A stretch of DNA of 64,000 bases from Roseobacter sp. (GCA_015665415.1 JADFAE010000014.1:1-64000); one strand, 5' to 3'. Shown: positions 9,464 to 18,784, counted from the stretch's first letter. Numbers and translations: made by a program. The notes: a model not told the origin generated them from the letters alone.

Positions 9464-9503
9464 AGCAAAGCCCCCGGCCAAGTGGTTCGGGGGCTTTGCT
9501 TTT
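9464..9503 (+). terminator. Rho-independent terminator after grxD
   Basis: A perfect 13-bp stem (9464-9476 with 9488-9500, arm AGCAAAGCCCCCG) with an 11-nt loop and a short T tract. The right arm can also pair with CAAAGCCCCC at 9543-9552, so the convergent zapA transcript may use a related structure. Confidence 0.8.
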
Positions 9504-9643
9504 GCATCTCCGCGGGCTCTGGCTGCGCCTGCAGGCCGCGACCAAAGCCCCCCCCCTGTTGCCCCCCTGGGCCACAAAGAAAAACCGCGCGCGCAGTCAC
9601 CTGGGCACACGGTTCGATTTACTGACTGCCGACGATCTCAGAT

Positions 9644-10042
9644 CTATTCGGTGGCGGTTTTCTCATCCAGCTGCTGCGCCAGCGCCTCAGCACGTGCTGC
9701 CAGCTCTGCCAGGGTTTCTGGCACCTGCGGTGGGATCACGGGAACCTCGATACGCTCCGGCTCGGGGGCGGGCGTATTTTTCAACGTTTCCAGCTCTGCC
9801 TCGCGTTCGGCCAGCTCTGCCTCGACTTCCTTGATCCTGTCCTCGACCGCAGCGGTCTTGTCCGCCAGCATCAGCCCCGCCATCAACAGCATCCGCGCCT
9901 CGGGCATGCGCCCGATCTGGTCCGACAACACCTGTGCCTCGTCGTCGAGCATTTTGGCAGCCGAATGCAGGTAGCTTTCTTCGCCCAGCTGGCACGAGAC
10001 TTCAAAGCCACGACCGCCGATATGAATGGTTACCTCGGGCAT
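9644..10042 (-). CDS. zapA: Cell division protein ZapA
   Basis: 132 residues. The N-terminal globular part (PEVTIHIGGRGFEVSC, then EESYLHSAAKMLDDEAQ) is the ZapA head, followed by a helix with RMLLMAGLMLADK and a coiled coil to the end. ZapA binds FtsZ and stabilises the Z-ring. The C-terminal extension (APEPERIEVPVIPPQVPETL and a second helix) makes it longer than the roughly 110 residues of gammaproteobacterial ZapA. The start overlaps the stop of the upstream coiled-coil gene by one base (TGATG), so the two are translationally coupled. Confidence 0.9.
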   Translation of the reverse strand: MPEVTIHIGGRGFEVSCQLGEESYLHSAAKMLDDEAQVLSDQIGRMPEARMLLMAGLMLADKTAAVEDRIKEVEAELAEREAELETLKNTPAPEPERIEVPVIPPQVPETLAELAARAEALAQQLDEKTATE

Positions 10043-10905
10043 CAGACTTCCTCCCCTTCCGGCAGATTTTGGGCATTGGCCAACAGGGGCTCCAGCTTGG
10101 CAAGCACGGCATTGACCTGGGCCTGATCACTGGCCTGGGCGGCGCGCAGACCTTCGACTTCTGCAGACAGGGAGGCATTGATCAGATCGGCGTCAGCCAC
10201 CCCTTCGGCATTGGCCGCACGCAGCGCCGCGTTGGAGCTGCGCAGCTGTTCATTGGCATGGCGTAGTTTTTGCAGCTCTGCATCCAGGCGCACCAGCGTT
10301 TCCGCATCACCGCCAGTTTGTCCCGCCGGGACAACAGCATCCTGCGCAGCCGCAAGCTGTTCTTTCAGCGCGGCAATTTCGGCCTCAAGCGCGGCTTGAT
10401 CAACCGCATCTCCCAGATCATCACTCCAGACGCCCGGCTGTTCTTGGGATTGTGAGGCAAGGTTTTGGTTTGCTTCGGTAAGTTCAGCCACCTTGGTTTC
10501 AAGATCCTGCTTTTCAGCGGCGAGCCCGTTGCCCAGGCTTTCCAGCTCCCCCTTGAGACGCGTGACCTCCTGCTTCAAGGCGTCCTTTTCGTCGGTGTTT
10601 CCGACCTCATTGCGCAGCAGCTCCAGCTCTGCTTGCAGGGCCGCCATATCGCCGCCATCTGCCGCAGCGGCAGGCGCAGATTGCTCAGCCTCCTTGAGGC
10701 GCGCATGCAGCACCTTGACCCGCTCTTCGAGCTGCGTATTGGCGGTTTTCTCCTCCTCCAGAGCTTGCTCCAGAACCGAGGTGTCAGCGGCAGCCAGGGC
10801 TTCTTCCTTGGCTGCGGCATGGGCCTTTTCCAGTTTCCCGACCCCAGAGCTGATGCGCTCCATGGCGGTCAGAATACGACCCTGCAACTCTTCGATTTGC
10901 GTCAT
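10042..10905 (-). CDS. Coiled-coil protein, probable cell-division partner of ZapA
   Basis: 287 residues, nearly all heptad-like coiled coil (EEELQ-, LEALxxE- and LKxELxxL-type runs) with an Ala/Gly-rich break near residue 90-100 and another near 185-200. No signal peptide or membrane segment. It is translationally coupled to zapA, suggesting the products work together at the division site; a ZapB-like scaffold role is inference from context. No sequence family is recognised. Confidence 0.75.
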   Translation of the reverse strand: MTQIEELQGRILTAMERISSGVGKLEKAHAAAKEEALAAADTSVLEQALEEEKTANTQLEERVKVLHARLKEAEQSAPAAAADGGDMAALQAELELLRNEVGNTDEKDALKQEVTRLKGELESLGNGLAAEKQDLETKVAELTEANQNLASQSQEQPGVWSDDLGDAVDQAALEAEIAALKEQLAAAQDAVVPAGQTGGDAETLVRLDAELQKLRHANEQLRSSNAALRAANAEGVADADLINASLSAEVEGLRAAQASDQAQVNAVLAKLEPLLANAQNLPEGEEV

Positions 10906-11171
10906 GCCTGTCCCTCGTCCCTCATCAGTTCTGCCGCCATCTTTTTATAACTGTTCACCCTGCACCCGTTGGTCGTGGGCGCGAATCGCTTTTTCCCGTT
11001 GAACTCGTCAGCAGCTTAACGGAAGCAGGAGTAAAACACCCCCTCTTTGCTTTCAAGCACTTGCAGCCCTGACTTCGTGCTACCGGCAGGGAATGGCGCA
11101 GAAAGCTTGATCTTTGGGCTGTCACTGCTATTGAGCGGCTAACCAGCCTGGTAACCCAAAGGAAGACTTCA

Positions 11172-13193
11172 GTGGATCTGACAGCCCTGCGCACCGCTAA
11201 TCCCGATCATTGGAACAAAGCCGCGGCCATCCGCGCCCTCGCCCTTGATGCCGTCGCCGCCGCCAATTCCGGCCATACCGGCATGCCCATCGGCATGGCC
11301 GATGTCGCCACCGTGTTGTTTGAAAAACACCTGAAGTTCGATGTTGCGGCACCGCAGTGGCCTGACCGCGATCGCTTTATCCTGTCGGCCGGCCATGGGT
11401 CGATGCTGATCTATTCCCTGTTGTACCTCTGTGGGGACAAGCAGGTCACGCTGGATCAGATCAAGAACTTCCGTCAGATGGGCGCGCTGACTGCGGGTCA
11501 TCCGGAAAACTTCCTGCTGGATGCCGTTGAAACCACCACCGGCCCGCTGGGCCAGGGGATTTCCAACGCCGTAGGCTTTGCCATGGCCGAAGAAATGCAG
11601 CGGGCCCAGTATGGCCGCAAGATCGTGGATCACCACACCTATGTCATCGCCGGCGACGGCTGCCTGATGGAAGGCATCAGCCAAGAGGCCATCGGCCTGG
11701 CCGGCCGTCACTCCCTGGGCAAGCTGATCGTGCTGTGGGACAACAACAACATCACCATCGACGGCACCGTTGAACTGTCGGACCGCACCAACCAGGTGCA
11801 GCGGTTCAAGGCGTCCGGCTGGCAGGTGATCGAAATCGACGGCCACGACCCCCTCGCCATCGATGAAGCGCTGACAGCGGCCAAGAAATCGAAGAAACCT
11901 TCGATGATTGCCTGCAAGACCCATATCGCTTTGGGTCATGCGGCGCAGGATACCTCCAAGGGTCACGGCGCATTGACAGACGCCGCGCAGATGGCCGCCG
12001 CCAAAGAGGCCTATGGCTGGACTTCTGGCCCGTTTGAAGTGCCTGCCGACATCAAATCCCAGTGGGAGGCCATTGGTGCCCGCGGCGCCGAAGATCGCGC
12101 CGCCTGGGAGGCCCGCTTTGGCGAAGTCTCCGAGCAAAAGCAGAACCGTTTCAATCGCGCCTATGCGCTGGACGCCCCCAAGAAACTGTCGGCTGCGATC
12201 AAGGCGCTGAAAAAACAGGTCTCCGAAGAGCAGCCCAAAGTTGCCACCCGCAAAGCTTCCGAGATGGCGCTGGCGGTGATCAACCCGATCATGCCTGAAA
12301 CCGTTGGGGGATCTGCGGATCTCACCGGCTCCAACAACACGCTGACCGGCGATCTGGGTGTGTTTGACACGGATAATCGCAAGGGCCGCTATGTCTACTG
12401 GGGCATCCGCGAGCACGGCATGGCTGCAGCAATGAACGGCATGGTGCTGCACGGCGGCATCCGCGCCTATGGCGGCACCTTCTTTTGCTTCACCGACTAT
12501 GCCCGCCCCGCCATGCGTCTGGCCGCCCTGTCCAAGATCCCGACTGTCTTTGTGATGACCCACGACAGCATCGGCGTTGGCGAAGATGGCCCGACCCACC
12601 AGCCGGTTGAGCATCTGGCGATTTGCCGCGCCACCCCCAATACGCTGGTGTTCCGCCCTGCAGATGCGGTCGAGGCGGCAGAGGCCTGGGAAGTGGCGCT
12701 CACCGAGAAGGAAACCCCTTCGGTGATGACCCTGACCCGTCAGAACCTGCCCACCCTGCGCACCGAGCATAAGCTCAGCAACCTCACCTCCAAAGGCGCC
12801 TATGTTCTGGCCGAGGCCGAAGGCAAGCGTCAGGCGATCCTGATCGCAACAGGCTCTGAGGTCTCGCTGGCGATGGAGGCCAAGGCCAAGCTGGAGGCCG
12901 AAGGCATCGGCACCCGCGTGGTCTCCATGCCCTGCATGGAGCTGTTTGCGGCCCAGGACGAAGCCTACCGCCGCAAGGTCCTGCCCGCAGGGCCCGTACG
13001 CGTCGGCATCGAGGCCGCCATGCGCGCCGGTGGCTGGGACCGCTGGCTGATGGGTGAGCGCGGCCAGGACAAAAAGGCGGGTTTCATCGGCATGGACCGC
13101 TTTGGCGCCTCTGCGCCCGCGGGTGAGTTGTTCGAGAAATTCGGCATCACCGCCGAGGCGACTGTGGCCAAGGTGAAAGAGCTGCTGGGCTAA
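11172..13193 (+). CDS. tkt: Transketolase
   Basis: 673 residues, normal for bacterial transketolase, which moves two-carbon ketol units in the non-oxidative pentose phosphate pathway using TPP. The TPP/Mg motif [18 protein letters not shown] lies near residue 160, NNNITIDG a little further on, and the pyrimidine-domain segment [18 protein letters not shown] near 410; the C-terminal domain ends [17 protein letters not shown]. Translation begins at GTG 11172 with AAAGGAAG ten bases upstream. A partial second copy of its 3' end lies at 14284. Confidence 0.96.
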   Translation: MDLTALRTANPDHWNKAAAIRALALDAVAAANSGHTGMPIGMADVATVLFEKHLKFDVAAPQWPDRDRFILSAGHGSMLIYSLLYLCGDKQVTLDQIKNFRQMGALTAGHPENFLLDAVETTTGPLGQGISNAVGFAMAEEMQRAQYGRKIVDHHTYVIAGDGCLMEGISQEAIGLAGRHSLGKLIVLWDNNNITIDGTVELSDRTNQVQRFKASGWQVIEIDGHDPLAIDEALTAAKKSKKPSMIACKTHIALGHAAQDTSKGHGALTDAAQMAAAKEAYGWTSGPFEVPADIKSQWEAIGARGAEDRAAWEARFGEVSEQKQNRFNRAYALDAPKKLSAAIKALKKQVSEEQPKVATRKASEMALAVINPIMPETVGGSADLTGSNNTLTGDLGVFDTDNRKGRYVYWGIREHGMAAAMNGMVLHGGIRAYGGTFFCFTDYARPAMRLAALSKIPTVFVMTHDSIGVGEDGPTHQPVEHLAICRATPNTLVFRPADAVEAAEAWEVALTEKETPSVMTLTRQNLPTLRTEHKLSNLTSKGAYVLAEAEGKRQAILIATGSEVSLAMEAKAKLEAEGIGTRVVSMPCMELFAAQDEAYRRKVLPAGPVRVGIEAAMRAGGWDRWLMGERGQDKKAGFIGMDRFGASAPAGELFEKFGITAEATVAKVKELLG

Positions 13194-13219
13194 GCGCCTG
13201 GCAAAGTGCAGAAATGATG

Positions 13220-13246
13220 AGGGGCGCCAATCAGGTGCCCCTTTTT
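13220..13246 (+). terminator. Rho-independent terminator after tkt
   Basis: AGGGGCGCC (13220-13228) pairs with GGTGCCCCT (13234-13242) over a 5-nt loop, followed by five T. A similar hairpin follows the tkt remnant at 14461. Confidence 0.78.
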
Positions 13247-13265
13247 CATGGAAACTGACGTTTCA

Positions 13266-14066
13266 CTACATAAAGATCACCACCGATTGCATGGCATCAG
13301 CGACCAACTGCCCGTCCTGGTTCCAGATCCGCATCACCTGCGAGCTATAGCCATTCTCGGCGGCCGTCAGCTCACTCTCCAACATGTACCAGCCATCCCT
13401 TGTCGCGATGTCCTCGACCATAAGATTGAACATCCAATTGATGGAGGAGTTCACCCCCAGGACGCTGCATTTGGCAAAAATGGCCGGTGGCAAGGCATCC
13501 CCCAGACAAAACAACCCCTCCAGAGTGCCACGGCTGGCCACATCCTTGTGCCGACACCAGACCCGCATCTTGCCCTTCTCTGCCCCCATAAAGGGCAAGG
13601 ACCCCTCAATCAGTTTGATCTCAAAATTGTGGAAAAACCGCGCGGGCAAGCGTTTCATCTCTTTCGGAAAGAACGAAGGCGTGTCCTCGGGTGCAGGCGC
13701 ATCTGGAGCAGGGAAAACCTCGCTGACATGGCTGTCCTGGGCCGCGCCAAAGGAGAAGGTCCCGGTTGCGGCCACCTTCCCTTCGACTTCTGCGCGGGTC
13801 AATGCGGTGGTGACATTGCGCCCCTGACGCAGGGTCTCGACAGAGATGTGCGGCGGCGCGGACAGGGGACCGGTGAAATTGATCATCGCCGAGCGCAGCG
13901 GCGCATGATCCGGCAGCGCCCGCCGGGTCGCCGCCAAAAGCAGGGTCGCAGTATAGCCACCAAAGGCGGTTCGTCCCTGGGCCCAGTTTTCAGCCACTGG
14001 AGCGGTGAACCCAGCCTTGCTCTCCACCATCTGATCCAGCACCGCGCTGAGGGTCAATTCTGTCAT
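13266..14066 (-). CDS. Acyl-CoA thioesterase-like double-hotdog protein
   Basis: 266 residues. The N-terminal ENWAQGRTAFGGYTATLLLAA segment (in parts NWAQGRTAFGGY and TATLLLAATRRALPD) and the later SSINWMFNLMVED are typical of TesB-like thioesterase family proteins with two fused hotdog folds, which hydrolyse acyl-CoA. The physiological substrate cannot be read from sequence. ATG 14066 is preferred over TTG 14069 because AAAGGGA sits seven bases before the ATG. It is convergent with tkt and stands alone. Confidence 0.78.
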   Translation of the reverse strand: MTELTLSAVLDQMVESKAGFTAPVAENWAQGRTAFGGYTATLLLAATRRALPDHAPLRSAMINFTGPLSAPPHISVETLRQGRNVTTALTRAEVEGKVAATGTFSFGAAQDSHVSEVFPAPDAPAPEDTPSFFPKEMKRLPARFFHNFEIKLIEGSLPFMGAEKGKMRVWCRHKDVASRGTLEGLFCLGDALPPAIFAKCSVLGVNSSINWMFNLMVEDIATRDGWYMLESELTAAENGYSSQVMRIWNQDGQLVADAMQSVVIFM

Positions 14067-14283
14067 CAAGCTCCCTTTCGTTCTAATGGGGTGAGCCTAG
14101 CAATCCCTGTCGACCCAATCAGCGAGAACCTGACGTCAGAAACTTGCAACACCAGAGGCCACGCACAGGTGCACACCCGGTCAAGAATGAACGGCCAGAA
14201 AACCCAGACCTTCTGCTGAGAGTTTCGACCTACAGGATAAGTCCGCATCGGCCTCAGGGCTGCCAATTGCGTCGACAGGCGTC

Positions 14284-14438
14284 ACCGCTGGCTGAGGGAT
14301 GAGCGCTGCCAGGACAAAAAGGCCGGTTTCATCGGCATGGACCACTTTGGGGCCTCCGCGCCGGCGGGTGAGTTTTTCGAGAACTTCGGCATCACCGCTG
14401 AGGCCACTGTGGCCAAAGTGAAAGAGCTGATGGGTTAA
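14284..14438 (+). pseudogene. 3' remnant of a second transketolase gene
   Basis: From 14284 the sequence aligns without gaps in frame to the last 50 or so codons of tkt (13039-13193). Translation gives [19 protein letters not shown], then [16 protein letters not shown] and the end VAKVKELMG-stop. Many differences are silent, and several change residues (MG to RD, R to H, K to N). No start codon or upstream tkt sequence is present. It looks like the relic of a duplication, lost except for its last 150 bases and terminator. Confidence 0.88.
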
Positions 14439-14460
14439 GCCCTAAAATCTCATGAATTAG

Positions 14461-14490
14461 AAAGGGCACCCATTGGGGTGCCCTTTTTCT
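14461..14490 (+). terminator. Terminator of the lost transketolase copy
   Basis: A perfect 11-bp stem (AAAGGGCACCC, 14461-14471 with 14476-14486) with a 4-nt loop and T tract, 22 bases past the remnant's stop codon. It parallels the tkt terminator. Confidence 0.8.
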
Positions 14491-14557
14491 TTTAGAGGAT
14501 GGCAGCCGTGCGGGGCGAAACAGTCCTTTTAATCAGACGTCAATGCGAGTTTGATTG

Positions 14558-14956
14558 CTAACTAAGTTTGGTTTTGGGTTTTGGGGAATTCAAAATTGAT
14601 AAGTCAAAAAAGCTAGAAAACACTAGCATTGGCAAACCCGCCCAAAGCGCATCACCGGGATCAACAACCACCTGAAAAATCCCTAGTAAACCGATGATCA
14701 AAACTACGAACCACCCAAAAATAGTAGCCCATCTACCGATAGGTCTGCCTCGAAAATTCTGATAAAGAATGAAGGAAGTTAGAACAAATGGAATAGACGC
14801 CACAACGACGACAGAAACACCCAGAAATACATCGGTGGCACTACCTTGCCCGGAACCCAAGCAGTCGCTCATCCCACACAGACCAAGCCAGCCAAACGAC
14901 AAAAACAGCAGTAGCGAAGCAAAGAGCGTAGGGACTACGAAAAGCAAGAATTTCAA
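14558..14956 (-). CDS. Small integral membrane protein of unknown function
   Basis: 132 residues with four hydrophobic segments (start of the protein, near 45-65, near 78-98, near 105-120). There is a CGMSDCLGSG loop after the first segment. The start is TTG 14956 (MKFLLFVVPTLFASLLLF); no ATG fits. Base composition is more AT-rich than the flanking genes, and it lies in the gap that also holds the tkt remnant, so it may be an acquired gene. No family recognised. Confidence 0.5.
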   Translation of the reverse strand: MKFLLFVVPTLFASLLLFLSFGWLGLCGMSDCLGSGQGSATDVFLGVSVVVVASIPFVLTSFILYQNFRGRPIGRWATIFGWFVVLIIGLLGIFQVVVDPGDALWAGLPMLVFSSFFDLSILNSPKPKTKLS

Positions 14957-15059
14957 GATTTCAATCCTTTGTTGATCCGACTACTTTTTCTGCGGCCAAT
15001 TCAAAGTAGCTTTTCATCATCACTTTGGAAGCACTGAGGCCCTTCGCTAGACAGAATCT

Positions 15060-16028
15060 TTACAGTCTTAATTGGCGAGTGAACACCCCCATCACCGGCC
15101 CGATCACCTTGGTCGCAACCGGGATCAACACCAATCCCCAGGCGACGCCAAAGACGCCGTCCATCGTGGCCTTGGCGGTCCATTCCACAAAACCAGCCCA
15201 GGCCGCAGGCACCATATGACCCACCGCATAGGCGAGGTCATGGATATGGTGGCCCAGCCAGGTAAAGCCCAGAACCTCCAGCCCGTGGATGATGATGGAG
15301 CCCCCCACCCAGAGCATGGCCGCGGTGCCGACCACCGACAGGATCCACATCAGCATCGGCATGAATTTGACCAAGCTACGACCCAGCCCACGGCCCACGG
15401 GCGTTGGCGCATTCTTGGTGAGATACAGCCCCACATCGTCCATTTTGACGATCAGCGCCACAGAGCCATAGACGGCGATGGTGACGCCGATGCCCACAAC
15501 CGCCAGCGTTGCTGCCTGCATCCAGACATTGGGCACCTCGATCGCGGCCAGGGCGATAGTCATGATCTCAGCTGACAGGATGAAATCGGTCTTGATCGCC
15601 CCCTTGATCTTTTGCTCTTCCAGATGACCGGGATCCTTGATGCTCATGTCTTCTTCGATGGCCTGGCTGCCATGAGGAAAGAGCACGTGAAAGATCTTCT
15701 CCGCGCCTTCAAAGCACAGATAGCTGCCGCCCAGCATCAACAGAGGCGTGATGGCCCAGGGCGCAAAATTGGCCAGCAACATCGCCACCGGCAACAGCAG
15801 GATGATCTTGTTGAACAATGAGCCGCGGGTGATGCGCCAGATGATCGGCAGCTCGCGCGCGGGCGCAAAGCCCTGCACGTATTTTGGCGTCACCGCAGCG
15901 TCGTCGATGATCACGCCTGCGGTCTTGGCCCCGGCCTTGCCCGCCGCCGCCGCCACATCATCAACCGAGGCTGCCGCCACCTTGGCAATCGCTGCCACAT
16001 CATCCAGCAACGCCAGCAAACCACTCAT
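15060..16028 (-). CDS. DUF808 (YedI-type) inner membrane protein
   Basis: 322 residues from ATG 16028, which has GAGGAT nine bases upstream. The opening MSGLLALLDDVAAIAKVAA and KTAGVIIDDAAVTPKYVQGF are the DUF808 signature, followed by six to eight membrane segments and KMDDVGLYL in a central loop. The family is widespread and without an assigned function. The gene lies alone, divergent from gap. Confidence 0.88.
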   Translation of the reverse strand: MSGLLALLDDVAAIAKVAAASVDDVAAAAGKAGAKTAGVIIDDAAVTPKYVQGFAPARELPIIWRITRGSLFNKIILLLPVAMLLANFAPWAITPLLMLGGSYLCFEGAEKIFHVLFPHGSQAIEEDMSIKDPGHLEEQKIKGAIKTDFILSAEIMTIALAAIEVPNVWMQAATLAVVGIGVTIAVYGSVALIVKMDDVGLYLTKNAPTPVGRGLGRSLVKFMPMLMWILSVVGTAAMLWVGGSIIIHGLEVLGFTWLGHHIHDLAYAVGHMVPAAWAGFVEWTAKATMDGVFGVAWGLVLIPVATKVIGPVMGVFTRQLRL

Positions 16029-16092
16029 CTCGAAATCCTCACCCTGGGCAGATCTTTTGTCGCAACCTACCCGATCTGTGGCGCGAGACAAG

Positions 16093-16163
16093 CGTTAGCG
16101 CCATCGACAACCGGCGCAAGAAATCCGTTACCGCCACCGGTGCAAATCGTTATCGCCACCGGT
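16093..16163. promoter_or_regulatory. Three phased CGTTANCGCCA repeats upstream of gap
   Basis: CGTTAGCGCCA at 16093, CGTTACCGCCACCGGT at 16126 and CGTTATCGCCACCGGT at 16148, spaced 33 and 22 bases, i.e. whole helical turns. An opposite-strand TGTTAGCGC lies at about 16172-16181. GTTANCG is close to half-sites of LacI-family regulators of central carbon genes such as alphaproteobacterial CceR; that assignment is inference. The repeats sit 105-175 bases before the gap start. Confidence 0.55.
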
Positions 16164-16268
16164 CTGGTTTTGCGCTAACATGCTGGGTTTTAGCCGTTTT
16201 TGCCCCTTTAGAAGGAAACAAATGACGTCTATATGCGGCACAAGATTTGCTCGCCAGGAGAGATGCTC

Positions 16269-17270
16269 ATGACCATCAAAGTCGGGATCAACGGATTTGG
16301 CCGCATCGGCCGCTGCACCCTGTCTCATATCGCCGCCTCAGGCCGCGACGACATCGAAGTGATCAAGGTGAATGCCACCGGCCCGCTGGAGACCGCAGCG
16401 CACCTGATCAAATACGACTCCGTGCATGGCCGTTTCCCCGGCGAAGTCACCATCGGCGACGGCACCATGAACCTGGGCCGTGGCGACATGCAGATGTTCT
16501 CGACCTATAACATGGAAGAGCTGGACTGGTCCGATTGTGACGTGGTTTTGGAATGCACCGGCAAGTTCAACGACGGTGAAAAGGCCAAGGCGCATCTGCA
16601 GCGCGGGGCCAATAAGGTTCTGCTCTCCGCGCCTGGCAAAAATGTTGACAAGACCATCGTCTTTGGCGTCAACGACGCTGAACTCAAGGCTGAGCACAGC
16701 ATGATCTCCAACGGCTCCTGCACCACCAACTGCCTGGCACCGCTGGCCAAGGTGCTGGATGAGGCCTTTGGCATCGAGCATGGCATCATGACCACGATCC
16801 ACGCCTATACCGGTGATCAGCCCACCCTGGACCGCCGCCATAGCGATCTGTACCGCGCCCGCGCGGCCGCAATGTCGATGATCCCCACCTCCACCGGTGC
16901 GGCCAAAGCCCTGGGCGAGGTTCTGCCCAACCTGAAGGGCCGTCTGGATGGCTCTGCGATCCGCGTACCCACGCCAAATGTATCGGCTGTGGATCTGACC
17001 TTCCGTGCCGGTCGCGATGTGACCGCCGAGCAGGTCAATGCTGCGATGCAGGAAGCGGCTGCAGGCCCAATGAAGGGCGTTCTGGGCTATGAGCCGGCGC
17101 CCTTGGTTTCCACCGATTTCAACCACTCCCCCGAAAGCTCGATCTTTGCGCCCGACCAGACCCGCGTCGTAGATGATCGCCTGGTCCGGGTTCTGGCCTG
17201 GTACGACAACGAATGGGGGTTCTCGGTGCGCATGGCAGATGTGGCCGTTGCCATGGGCCGTCTCGGCTAA
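16269..17270 (+). CDS. gap: Glyceraldehyde-3-phosphate dehydrogenase, GapB-like
   Basis: 333 residues from ATG 16269, preceded by AGGAGA seven bases away. NAD(P)-binding INGFGRIGRCTL opens the protein, and the catalytic cysteine is Cys151 in SNGSCTTNCLAPLAK. The enzyme interconverts glyceraldehyde-3-phosphate and 1,3-bisphosphoglycerate. At the second beta strand the sequence is VNATGPLETAAHLIKYDS: the Asp that recognises NAD in glycolytic GapA (usually VNDLTD) is replaced by Ala, as in Bacillus GapB, which favours NADP and works in gluconeogenesis. Cofactor preference is therefore inferred as NADP or dual. tkt lies nearby, consistent with a sugar-phosphate region. Confidence 0.95.
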   Translation: MTIKVGINGFGRIGRCTLSHIAASGRDDIEVIKVNATGPLETAAHLIKYDSVHGRFPGEVTIGDGTMNLGRGDMQMFSTYNMEELDWSDCDVVLECTGKFNDGEKAKAHLQRGANKVLLSAPGKNVDKTIVFGVNDAELKAEHSMISNGSCTTNCLAPLAKVLDEAFGIEHGIMTTIHAYTGDQPTLDRRHSDLYRARAAAMSMIPTSTGAAKALGEVLPNLKGRLDGSAIRVPTPNVSAVDLTFRAGRDVTAEQVNAAMQEAAAGPMKGVLGYEPAPLVSTDFNHSPESSIFAPDQTRVVDDRLVRVLAWYDNEWGFSVRMADVAVAMGRLG

Positions 17271-17307
17271 CCCAAGGCTAAGCCAACCTGACACTTGAGA
17301 TTTCTCG

Positions 17308-17337
17308 CCCGCTCAGGCATATCTGAGCGGGTGTTTT
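17308..17337 (+). terminator. Hairpin terminator between gap and the small downstream gene
   Basis: CCCGCTCAG (17308-17316) pairs with CTGAGCGGG (17323-17331) over six bases, followed by TGTTTT. It probably ends or attenuates the gap transcript just before the small membrane-protein gene. Confidence 0.7.
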
Positions 17338-17354
17338 CATTCTGGCGGAGCCCT

Positions 17355-17498
17355 ATGACCAACAAGATTGCCATCTGGCTGGGCCTGATCCTGATCGCTG
17401 GAATTCTCGCAGACCTTACCCTGACGGGCGGGGCCAATCTGCGGTTTCTGGGCAAGCGTTTGTTTGAACTGATCGACTGGATTGCCTTTTGGCGATAG
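17355..17498 (+). CDS. Small membrane protein downstream of gap
   Basis: 47 residues from ATG 17355 with GGCGGAG a few bases upstream. One hydrophobic helix (IAIWLGLILIAGILADL), a Gly-rich turn, then a basic amphipathic end LRFLGKRLFELIDWIAFWR. No family name is known to me. The compact well-formed reading frame, ribosome site and membrane pattern argue for a real gene; function unknown. Confidence 0.7.
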   Translation: MTNKIAIWLGLILIAGILADLTLTGGANLRFLGKRLFELIDWIAFWR

Positions 17499-17596
17499 GC
17501 CCTCTTGCAGATCTTCGGCTGACTGGTTTTGGGCTGACTGGCCTTCCCTGGTACGGAGACCAAAAACCTGCGACCAAAGACCAGCCTTGCACGAAC

Positions 17597-17626
17597 AAAG
17601 GGCGCAGCTGAAACCAGCTCCGCCCT
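17597..17626 (-). terminator. Terminator of coaD
   Basis: On the minus strand GGGCGGAGCTG pairs with CAGCTGCGCCC around a GTTT loop with one mismatch, followed by TTTGTT. It lies 29 bases after the coaD stop. Confidence 0.65.
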
Positions 17627-17654
17627 TGTCAATCCAATCTTGTCGCTGCCGTAC

Positions 17655-18152
17655 TCAGCTCTTGCCGAGCCGCTTTGTCAGATTATCCAGCACCAGCGGA
17701 GTGACGAATTTTGAGACGTCACCATCGAGCCGGGCAATCTCCTTGACCAGCTTGGAGGCAATTGCCTGATGGCGTGCTTCGGCCATCAGGAACACCGTCT
17801 CGACAGAGCTATCCAACGCGCGGTTCATGCCAACCATCTGATATTCATATTCAAAATCAGCCACAGCCCGTAACCCGCGGACAATGATCTGGGCCCCGAC
17901 ATCGCGGGCACAATCGATCAGAAGGTTCTCAAAAGGATGGGCAACGATTTCGGTGCCCGTCTGCTCACTCAATTTGGCACATTCTGCCTCGATCATCGCC
18001 ACCCGCTCTTCCAGCGTGAACAGGGGCCCCTTGTCGCGGTTGATCGCAACCCCGATGACCAATTTGTCCACCAATGCGCTGGCGCGGCGAATGATGTCGA
18101 TATGTCCCAATGTGATCGGGTCAAAAGTACCTGGATACAAGCCGATACGCAT
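17655..18152 (-). CDS. coaD: Pantetheine-phosphate adenylyltransferase
   Basis: 165 residues, typical for CoaD, which transfers AMP from ATP to 4'-phosphopantetheine in coenzyme A synthesis. The nucleotidyltransferase motif GTFDPITLGHIDII is at residues 8-21 (family TxGH), and IIVRGLRAVADFEYE and MAEARHQAIASKLVKEIA are the substrate-pocket and ISSS/T-like segments. ATG 18152 has GGAGAGG before it. Stands alone on the minus strand. Confidence 0.96.
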   Translation of the reverse strand: MRIGLYPGTFDPITLGHIDIIRRASALVDKLVIGVAINRDKGPLFTLEERVAMIEAECAKLSEQTGTEIVAHPFENLLIDCARDVGAQIIVRGLRAVADFEYEYQMVGMNRALDSSVETVFLMAEARHQAIASKLVKEIARLDGDVSKFVTPLVLDNLTKRLGKS

Positions 18153-18349
18153 AGGCCTCTCCTACCGGATAGTTTTCTGTCTAAGGTCTTGCGCAGGCAA
18201 TCATATTTCCTTTGGAACTTGCAAGAGGGGAAAAATACGGACTGCGCGCTTGCGCGACGTCATCTTGTCGCAACCCTGGATCACCAAGATCGATGGGCGC
18301 AGCCCCGCTTCAATCCCTGCCGAGAAGTGCCGAATGGAAGATCACAGGC

Positions 18350-18784
18350 CTAATGCCCCATGATCATGCCTTCCAGCGCGTCTTTCTCCATGGCAATTTC
18401 CGCCAGCTGTGCCTTGACCACATCGCCAAGCGACACCAGGCCGACCATCTTGCCATCCTCCAGCACCGGCATGTGGCGGAACCGTCCGGTGGTCATTTGC
18501 TTGAGCACGTCTTCCACGTTGGACTGGCTGGAACAGGTCACCAATTTTGTGGTCATATAGGTGCTTACAGGCTCGCTCAGGCAGCCGGAGCCGCTTTTGC
18601 CAAGTTCGCGCACGATATCGCGTTCCGACAGGATGCCATCAGCGGATTCCCCGTCTCCTGAGACCACCACGGTACCGATCCCTTTGTCCGACAGCAGGTT
18701 AGCCGCGTCCGCAACCGAGGCCTCTGGCTTGATCGTTACAACTGCGGCACCTGCCTTGGACTTCAGAATCAATTGAACCAGCAT
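18350..18784 (-). CDS. CBS-domain pair protein
   Basis: 144 residues comprising two CBS motifs: AADANLLSDKGIGTVVVSG-type in the first half (KGIGTVVVS, GILSERDIVREL) and TTGRFRHMPVLEDGKMVGLVS in the second (FRHMPVLEDGKMVGLVSLGD). CBS pairs bind adenosine ligands and act as energy or redox sensors. No catalytic domain is attached. ATG 18784 has GGAGGAG five bases upstream. Confidence 0.88.
   Translation of the reverse strand: MLVQLILKSKAGAAVVTIKPEASVADAANLLSDKGIGTVVVSGDGESADGILSERDIVRELGKSGSGCLSEPVSTYMTTKLVTCSSQSNVEDVLKQMTTGRFRHMPVLEDGKMVGLVSLGDVVKAQLAEIAMEKDALEGMIMGH

Noticed and set aside
9504-9643. Possible 6S RNA gene next to zapA
   Set aside because: 6S RNA often follows zapA in proteobacteria, but this gap is only 140 bases, faces a convergent gene, and I could not fold a long bubble-containing hairpin from it. 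The 266-base gap at 10906-11171 also gave no convincing 6S fold.
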